Source of the DNA: Zygnema cylindricum
Lineage: Eukaryota; Streptophyta; Zygnematophyceae; Zygnematales; Zygnemataceae
NCBI GenBank assembly: GCA_037447655.1
Contig: JBBHKE010001564.1
Location: 247,768-311,767 of the forward strand
Length of the DNA: 64,000 nucleotides
Direction: 5' to 3'
Of this stretch, positions 56,858 to 64,000 are shown in pieces (position 1 is the stretch's first letter; each line of letters opens with the position of its first letter). A program made the position numbers and the translations under genes. The notes beneath the pieces were generated by a model. It was not told the origin of the DNA and did no database searches. It was given only the letters and a program-made list of their open reading frames with translations.

Positions 56858-58250
56858 TCAAGACAGGACTTCTATATTATTATCCCTCCAATACCTTTGT
56901 AAAAACTCAGATTTTTTATCTTCTAAAGTTACATCATCTTCTGGCCTTCCTAGAAAATGCACTTGCCAGAATATAGTATTGCCGACCTTAAACCGTTGAC
57001 CAACCCAATCTATTACCCATCTGTGAGCCTTAGGTTCAATAATTATTGAGGGATCCAATTCCAATTCTCCTTCAGTTGGTCAAAGATTTGTTGGTTTCAA
57101 CTAACTAATGTGTATCACTGGATGAATTTTCGTTGAAGGTGGAAAGTCCAATTTGGCAGCAACTGATGATATCATCTCAATTACAATAAATGGTCTGATG
57201 TACTTAGGAGCAAATTTCCCCGTAGGATCCGATTGTCCCTCGATCTTACACGTGTAATGAGTTGTCGAAAGCCAAACCTTGTCACCTATGCGTTACACCT
57301 TATCACCCTGTTTGAGGTTAGCATTTTATTCTTGCCTTCTTTGTGCCTCCACTAATACATCCCGGACTGTTTTCCAAGCTGTTTGAATGTATTCCCAAAA
57401 CTCCGTTCCAAAACCCTTATTCTCTTGAGTGACCCCTGTTATTAAATCTAATATTTCTCTCGGTTGGTATCTGTATGCAACTTCAAACGGTGCGAATCTT
57501 GTACTAGCATGTTTACAAGAATTGTATGCAAAATCAATTAATGGCAGTTTAGATTCCCATGTGTTATGAACTCCATTGCAAACACTCCTAAACATTTCTT
57601 CCACTGTAGAGTTCACCTTTTCTGTCTGTCCATATGTTTGAGGATGATAAGAGGTACTCATTTTTCATTCAGTACCTAAATTTTGATGTAATTCTTTCCA
57701 AAATCTAGACGTAAATTTAGAACCCCTATCATTGACTATTGACAAAGGGACTCCATGATTTTTGACCACGTTGTCAAAATATTACTTTGCAACATCTACA
57801 AATGAATGAGTAGTTTTCCAAGGGATAAATATTGCAATTTTACCGAATCTATGGACTACGACCCTGATACTGTCATTTTTTCTAGATCTAGCTGGTAACT
57901 TGACAATAAAATCCATACTGACAGATTCCCATGGTCTTGTGGGAATATCTAAAGGTTTTAAGAGCACTTTAGGTTTTTGGTTACTAGGTTTACTCTGTTG
58001 GTAAAGGACACAACTTTCCACGTGTTTGACACCTCTTTTGCCATTCCGAGCCAAAGCAATCTACTCTACAACCGACTAAGAGATTTATCTCGACCTAGAT
58101 GTCGTAAATGCCCATGGGCTTCCTTTAAAAAATGTTTTTCTTAAGTCTCTTATTTCAGGAATGCATAATCTATACTTGTTCACAAATACAGTAAACCATC
58201 CTCTATTCTAAAGTTTTTGAGATGCCTCTCATTCAATGGGTCAGAATTCC
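56858..58250 (-). pseudogene. Ty3 integrase and chromodomain-like tail
   Basis: The integrase zinc region is degraded (HLRHLGRDKSL, then SCVLYQQSKP where the second cysteine is Tyr). The first catalytic Asp is in SMDFIVKLP, the second in VNDRGSKF and the Glu in NSTVEEMFR, so the DDE residues are all still visible across frames. The C-terminal piece (57064-56858), WVIDWVGQRF to FLGRPEDDVTLED, resembles a chromodomain, which in chromoviruses targets insertion to marked chromatin. Several stops, for example at the end of FVDVAK and before MSTSYHPQT. Confidence 0.8.
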
Positions 58251-58527
58251 CTTCCGAAATATTCTTATAAATCACAGCAAAATATTGATCTTTATTATAA
58301 CCATGTCTAACAACATCTAAAAACAATTCATCTCGAACCACCAAACTTATTTCAAAACATCTACTTAAAGGATGTGCAACTACATTTGTCTATCTAAGAA
58401 TATGTTTGACATTAAATTTGAAATACGTCAATTTCTACATCCACCTAACATGTCTGCCAGTCATAATCTGTGCATCACTTAATCTTTGTAGATAGGAGAG
58501 TGCCTTATTATCACAGTGAACTGTAAA

Positions 58528-59760
58528 TTATTTATTATGCAAATGACAACGCCATTTCACCAATGAATGAACTATTACGAGTAATTCTTTTTCTTGTACT
58601 GGATAATTTTTTTCAGCATCATTGAATTTCTTGAACTCAAAAGCAATACAATAAAAGTATTTGCCGAATCTTTGACTTATGACTGCACCTTGACCTTTAT
58701 CAGATGCATCTGTAGTGATCAGAACTTCGATCAGAACTTCATATTCTCCAGCAGGGTTAGGATACACCAATGTAGGGGCAAAGGTTAACTTCCTTTTTAG
58801 TTCTTTGAATGCTCTCTCCTGATCAGCTCCCCACACAAACGTCTCCTTCTCCCCAAGTAAATCCGTCAAAGGTGCGGTGATCATACTGAAGTTCCTGATA
58901 AATTTCCTGTAATAAGTGGCCAATCCCAAAAATGATCTAACTTCCGTGACATTAGTAGGCTGCTTCCAATTTTGGATTGCTATAATTTTGGATGGATCTG
59001 TTTTAACACCTTCCCCACTAACTATGTGTCCCAAAAATAATTGTTCACCTTTAAGAAAAATGGATTTTGACAATTTTCCATATAATTTTCTTTAATTTAA
59101 CCTTTCCAACACTTTTCTTAAATGAGTTACATGTTGTTTTTTAAATTCACTATAAATTAAAATATCACCTATAAACACCTGAACAAACTCATCTATGTAA
59201 TCTGAAAAGTTTTGGTTCATTAATCTTTCGTAAGTAGGCGGTGCATTCGCTAACCTGCATGGCATCACTATCTATTCAAAATGACCCACCTCGTTAACCC
59301 GAATGGCATCACTATCCATTCAAAATGACCCACCCTAGTCCTAAATGCAGTTTTATCAACATCCTCAATTCTATATGGTACTTGATTAAAGCCACTACGC
59401 ATATCAATCAACGAAAATAATTTAGCACCTTTTAAACGATCTATCAAATCAGAAATTAAAGGTAACGGTTACTTATCCTTCACCGTAATCTTTTTTAGAC
59501 TACGATAGTCCACACACATTCTCAAAGTTCCGTCCTTCTTTTTGACGAAGAGAACTGGTGCTCCGTACGGTGATTTGCTGGGCTGAATATGTCCGTTCTC
59601 CAAAAGCTCATTGATTTGTTTCTTTAACTCAACCTGCTCAAAGAAGCTGTGCTTATAAATTCCTGTGACAGGAGGATTACATCCAGGTTCAAGGTTAATA
59701 ATATGTTTCACATCTCGGGAATGTGGCCTTCCTAAGGGTAAATCACTTGGGAAAACATCT
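58528..59760 (-). pseudogene. Ty3 reverse transcriptase and RNase H
   Basis: RT begins [20 protein letters not shown] (59711) and runs through [20 protein letters not shown], a stop after TVKDK (TAA for Tyr), [15 protein letters not shown] and VQVFIGDIL, in which the first catalytic Asp of the DD pair is Gly. RNase H follows (TTDASDKGQGAVISQ and EKELLVIVHSLVKW), 59073-58528. Two small tandem duplications lie here: about 49 bp at 59261-59335 and 12 bp near 58720-58740. Catalytically dead. Confidence 0.85.
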
Positions 59761-60202
59761 TGAAATTAAAAAATCGAATCTTTAACAACAGCATCAGAAG
59801 TATTTATGTTAGTTACAAAATCAGATTGTTGTGTATCAAGATTTTTAGTCGTGTCTGTGTTTGATTTAGGAATAACATCAATGTTAGTGTTTTCTCCCCC
59901 CCCTTCATCAGTAACTGCCTCAGTTACTTATAAAAAAAAAACATGATTTGTTTTATCTTTTAAATGCTTTTTAAATTGTTTAGCAGAAAATCAAACCTTC
60001 CACTCCCAATCTGTTTATGTTATTTATATGATTTTTAAGCAATTTTTTAGATGATAATGCTTGCAAAACCTTCCAACCATTTTCAGACTTCACCTTCAAG
60101 GTGTTAATTTCCCAATTAATTTGAGGATTATGTTCAGTTAACCAAGGCTTTCCCAAAATTAGTTCCTCACTTCCCAAATTCATTATTTCACACAACTTTC
60201 AT

Positions 60203-60604
60203 TTAAAGACCTTGGATATCAACTTCTATTGTGACAGTCTGTAAGTCTAATGTGGACTTATTACCATTTGCCACTTGAACATGTAAAGGCTTTTCCCTTA
60301 TAACTGTAGGAATTTTATTTTCCTCTACAAACTTATGTGAGATAAAATTATGTGTAGCACCTGAGTCGACCATTACTCTTAACGGTTTTCCTTCTTCTAA
60401 TGACTCAAATCTGATCAAACTGTGTCTGGTGTCCTTGTTACTTAACTGTCCTAACATAGGTCTGTTATTGAGAATATCATCAGAAGAATTTTTCAAACTA
60501 TGCAGTGTAGTGAGAATCATTATAAATTCAGCTATCCTAAACTTTCCATTCATTAATTTGCCCTCTAGGGTTAACTCATTAGCTTTTGGATCTGGTTGAC
60601 TCAA
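60203..60604 (-). pseudogene. Ty3 aspartic protease region
   Basis: Contains VMVDSGATHNFISHKFV, the retropepsin active-site motif (DSGA), then IREKPLHVQVANGNKSTLDL as in the fragment at 39905. The frame stops after VDIQGL (60203) where the other copy continues, and resumes at 60195. Retropepsin would process Gag-Pol; this copy is broken. Confidence 0.8.
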
Positions 60605-60618
60605 CTGAGGACTTTCAG

Positions 60619-61942
60619 TTAGTCCTTTTTGTTTCCCACCTCTAAGGCTTCTTGCTCAGCTAGGTATAATGCAATATCCTTTTGGAGACCTTCATTGACA
60701 TCGACTATTTTGAGAGAACCCTTATCTGTAAAGTCTTTAGCGTAATGACCTAGACCTCCGCATTTGAAACAAGTGACCGTCTTTTTGGATTTTGTGCACT
60801 CCCTACTGAAATGTCGTTCCTCTCCACAGTTATAACAATTTATCTTCTTCAATTGTGCACACTGAAATGCTCTATGGCCCCTTTTCTGACAAATAGTGCA
60901 TGTGGGTATGGTCAAATTAGGTTTATGAGCATTAATCCTTGGTTTAGGACTCTTAATGTATCCCTCTCTATTGTTAAATTTATTTCTTGCATTAACACTC
61001 TGTCACCTTCTTTGATTTCCCCTGAAGATATTCTGTCTATTCACCAGACAAGCATTCAAACCCTCTTCCACAAATTCCTCCTCATCCCACTCTGATACTT
61101 CATTCAAATTACCCCTGAGTGATCGAGTTTCCCGATTATACCCCAACTGATCCTCTAATTCCAATGACTTATCCTGTAATTCCTCCAAATTGGTTAAAAG
61201 TTTATGTTTTAATTCTGATTTTAGTACAGGGTTTCAAGTAGTTTAAAAAATGCAACTTAGCCATTACACCAGTCAAACCTATGACATAAATGCTAGATGA
61301 GTCAAATTCCACAATATAATCCTTCACCGATCTAGTTTGCTTACAGTTCAGCCACTTCTTTTCCATTTTAGATTTATAAGTGATCGACAAATAACGCGAT
61401 TTAATCGCGGTTTTAAAAGCCTCCTAATCATCATTATCAGGAATTAAGTTAGACCTTCTCTGAGTGTAATACCAAATCTGAGCATCACCTTTTAGACAAC
61501 TAACAGCAAAAGAAGTGTAATCGTCACGATCACAATTTCTGCATCCCAAATAATACTCCATATGAAAAATCCAGACATCCAACTCATCAATCTTCTTTCC
61601 ATCAAAAGATGGTGCCTTGCTAATAGACAATTTCATATCTCTTATCTTTTTAGGCATATCATGATCATCCTCCCTTAAACTGGCATTCTTTTTACTACTT
61701 TCACCCTTTTGGTCATTAACATCATTCTTAGTTTGAATTTAGTTAATAGGCTCATCCTATTTCTCATTTGAAACATTTCCATTTTCTTTAACAAGTTTCA
61801 ATTCACTTTTCAATTCGGAAATTGTTTCATCTACAGCAACAGTATGATTATTAAATCTTTTGACCAATTTCACAGTACGTTTTTTCAAAACATTCAAAGC
61901 ATTCTCCATTTCACGTTCCCATGCAGAGTTTGCAATTATCAC
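60619..61942 (-). pseudogene. Ty3 gag with three zinc knuckles
   Basis: N-terminal coiled-coil-like part (61942-61757), capsid part with KAPSFDGKKIDELDVWIFHM and CLKGDAQIWYY (61657-61424), and a nucleocapsid part (60915-60619). Knuckles: CTICQKRGHRAFQC and CYNCGEERHFSREC are complete CX2CX4HX4C boxes; the third, CFKCGGLGHYAKDF, has lost its last cysteine. Stops near 61757, 61424 and 61202 break the frame. Gag would form the retroelement particle. Confidence 0.8.
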
Positions 61943-62652
61943 ACAATAAGATTAAACAAAAGAAAGATAGAATATAATTTCCCAAAAAAAATTGCTGTAA
62001 ATTTGAAGTCCTCAGATTGCTCCAATCCAAGACTTCTTCTCCTTAACAAATCCTTCAAAAAGGTCAAAATCTGTGAAATCAAAAAGACTTTGAAAGTAAG
62101 TTAGTGCCAATTCAATTCTGCAATTTCCTCAAAATTGAAACAGAAATGTAAGAATTTCCCCACAAATTTTGCAACAACAAAATAAAAAGGCAACCAAAGG
62201 TAACAATTTAGGGTTTGAAAAGTTTTAAGTCAATTTTGGACTCCTTTGCTCTTGAAGAAGTAAAGTGCTCCACTTTCCTTCTCCACCATTAGCAAATTTC
62301 CCATTTCCCACTACATCAGGATCTTTTGTTCTATAATCCTCACATCCCCACCCTTCATGGCTTCAAGCCCTCCCTCTACACATGAATCATTGCTACGAGA
62401 AGACAAGTTTGTTTGGCCTCTAGGTAATTAGAGTGAGCTTCAGCAGTGGCTACATTGCCCATCCCGCCTTAGTCCTTAGGACCTAAGCACGCCCCACGTC
62501 TAACGAGCAGCCGTTGGCTGTGTGATCACTCAGTTTCCCTCGAATCCCCAACCAGTTCACATTGTGGTTCTACCGACACAGGTTAAAGCACCCTCACCGG
62601 TCACGGCAATCGATAATCAAGTGAGCAAACTTCTCCTTGGTTTCTAACCAAA

Positions 62653-62664
62653 GCTCTGATACCA
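62653..62664 (-). other. Ty3 primer binding site
   Basis: TGGTATCAGAGC on the minus strand, two bases inside the 5' LTR, complementary to the 3' end of initiator tRNA-Met. Confidence 0.9.
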
Positions 62665-62666
62665 TA

Positions 62667-63766
62667 TGTAATAGGGATCTCCTACCTCTCAGAAAATCCC
62701 ATTACTGCAAACATTTCAACCACACATTCCACACATTGGAAAATACACATCCACATTGGAAAGCACTCACATAAGGATAAACTATAAATTAGAAGAAGCT
62801 TTTGTCTATATAACATTAGCTTGGTCTCTTGCCCTCGTGGCACATCCCTTCTTTTAAAGTGATTTCCTCTACTCTCCACTCTTAAATAATTATATCTCTT
62901 AGCTACTAAAACACTACTTAGTTAGTAAGAGATTTCAATGCCAAAATGCCACTTCTGCAATTTGGTTTAAATCGCTCAGGACCAAAATCAGTCGGAATTT
63001 CCACAAACATTTCCCAAGGGAAAAGATGTTTACTCTCCTCTTATACTTCACTTTTTATCTATCATCGCCTTGGACCAGCCAGGCCAGAGTCAACGCTCCG
63101 TTTAACAAGTTTTACCTCGGAATTTCCACAAACATTTCCCAAGGGAAAAGATGTTTACTCTCCTCTTATACTGCACTTTTTATCTATCATCGCCTTGGAC
63201 CAGCCAGGCCAGAGTCAACGCTCCGTTGAACAAGTTTTACCTGGGCTAATCATTGATCAGCAAGGACTCAGACTGACCAATGAAAAAACATGCGAAATCT
63301 CTTACTAACTACGTAGCATTTCTAACCAATCAAACGCTACGTTTCACTACGTAACATTTACGTGCAAAAGTGCGCGCCAAACGAAACGCAACTTTGCACA
63401 AACGTGCGTCGCAAATTTCGCACGCGAAACTTCCAACGAAATTCCATAAAGTGAAAGTGACGTTTCGTACTAAAATTTGTACGAAAGAACAATCGTGCGT
63501 ACCAAACGAAATATTCATTTCGTTTGGTACTCTATAAACGTACGCCATAAATTCTGCGGCTAGTTTGACCCTTAACTCGTCACAATGAAAACCAAATCAT
63601 AATTTTGACCTCAAGTTGTCGCCTAAATACACCAATCACTATATCTTTTAAAATAAGACCCCAAATCGTGCTATTTTTTTGTAGACGTCTATCAAATTCA
63701 AAACTCTATTTCCGTAACACTTAAATACCCATTTACAAAAAAGTTTGATCCGCTATTATTGTTACA
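62667..63766 (-). repeat. 5' LTR of the Ty3 element (1100 bp) with a duplicated promoter block
   Basis: Contains a 125-bp direct duplication (62993-63117 and 63118-63242). Each copy carries the TATAAGAG box (63045-63038 and 63170-63163 on the minus strand). This fully accounts for the 125-bp length difference from the other LTR. Confidence 0.9.
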
Positions 63767-63771
63767 GTGTT

Positions 63772-64000
63772 GGTGATATATGGCGACAATTGTGGACATT
63801 CCTTGGAAAATAGATTATTTCGGGACGAATCACAACCATCATGTTTTTTATTCACGCAGGTTCTCAAGTTTGCCCTGCCATTTTCCAAATCTCTCTATTT
63901 TTTGAACAATTCGACAACTTTTTGCGCGACTACGCTCGTTGATCTTTAGAAGTTAGAGGGCCAAGTAGCCCTTTTCCATCTCTAATATATGCTTTCTACC
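63772..64000. other. right flank of the Ty3 element, no gene seen
   Basis: Short stretch to the window end. It should be contiguous with 55828 leftward in an empty allele. No feature recognised. Confidence 0.4.

Larger units (their letters stand above)
55834..63766 (-). mobile_element. full-length Ty3/gypsy chromovirus, coding regions decayed
   Basis: 7933 bp on the minus strand, bounded by LTRs that start TGTAACA and end ATTACA, with a perfect 5-bp target duplication GTGTT (55829-55833 and 63767-63771). The primer site TGGTATCAGAGC (62664-62653) matches the initiator tRNA-Met 3' end. The order gag, zinc knuckles, protease, reverse transcriptase, RNase H, integrase and chromodomain-like tail is that of plant chromoviruses. 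Many stops and frameshifts make it non-autonomous. Confidence 0.95.

Overview
The window is nuclear DNA from a plant-lineage eukaryote (streptophyte). The evidence is GT-AG introns, a plant-type short tRNase Z, plant-style leucine-rich-repeat (LRR) ectodomains with a proline-rich linker, Ty3 and Ty1 retrotransposons, a Ty3 primer site complementary to initiator tRNA-Met, and CCCTAAA-type motifs. The species cannot be fixed from sequence alone; a charophyte alga or bryophyte would fit as well as a seed plant. The DNA is AT-rich and dominated by repeats, with about two recognisable host gene families in 64 kb.

Layout: 1-3880 holds the 3' end of a broken LRR gene and its flank, split by a Ty1/copia gag fragment carrying a 580-bp CCCTCC expansion. 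5609-10546 is a 1.66-kb unit present three times in tandem, each unit carrying a terminal-inverted-repeat (TIR) element. 10767-20010 is a field of non-autonomous DNA transposons: PIF/Harbinger-like elements with TTA or TAA target duplications, and a second family with CACCGC termini and TA target sites. 20324-22278 is the most complete LRR gene, with one 10-nt frameshift. 23880-29735 is AT-rich DNA with inverted and diverged tandem repeats. 30273-31673 holds three consecutive exons of tRNase Z. 32690-39850 carries more copies of a structured repeat module, including a 2.8-kb PIF-like element with two modules in tandem. 39905-41366 is a dead Ty3 pol fragment ending at an assembly gap. 43130-47231 is a decayed Ty1/copia element on the minus strand. 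47459-50380 holds minisatellites and CACCGC elements. 51420-55166 is a 2-kb tandem duplication of truncated LRR pseudogenes on the minus strand. 55834-63766 is a full-length but coding-dead Ty3 chromovirus with a perfect GTGTT target duplication.

Most unusual content: a repeat module of about 1 kb, with six copies here. It carries a tRNA-like block, paired hairpins with AGGG loops whose stems change in a compensatory way between copies, and a second hairpin with an invariant apical loop. The best-preserved copies sit inside elements bounded by GGGT termini and TTA target duplications, as one module (10767-12540) or two in tandem (34271-37069). No transposase was found, so these are non-autonomous. 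I do not recognise this architecture as a named family.
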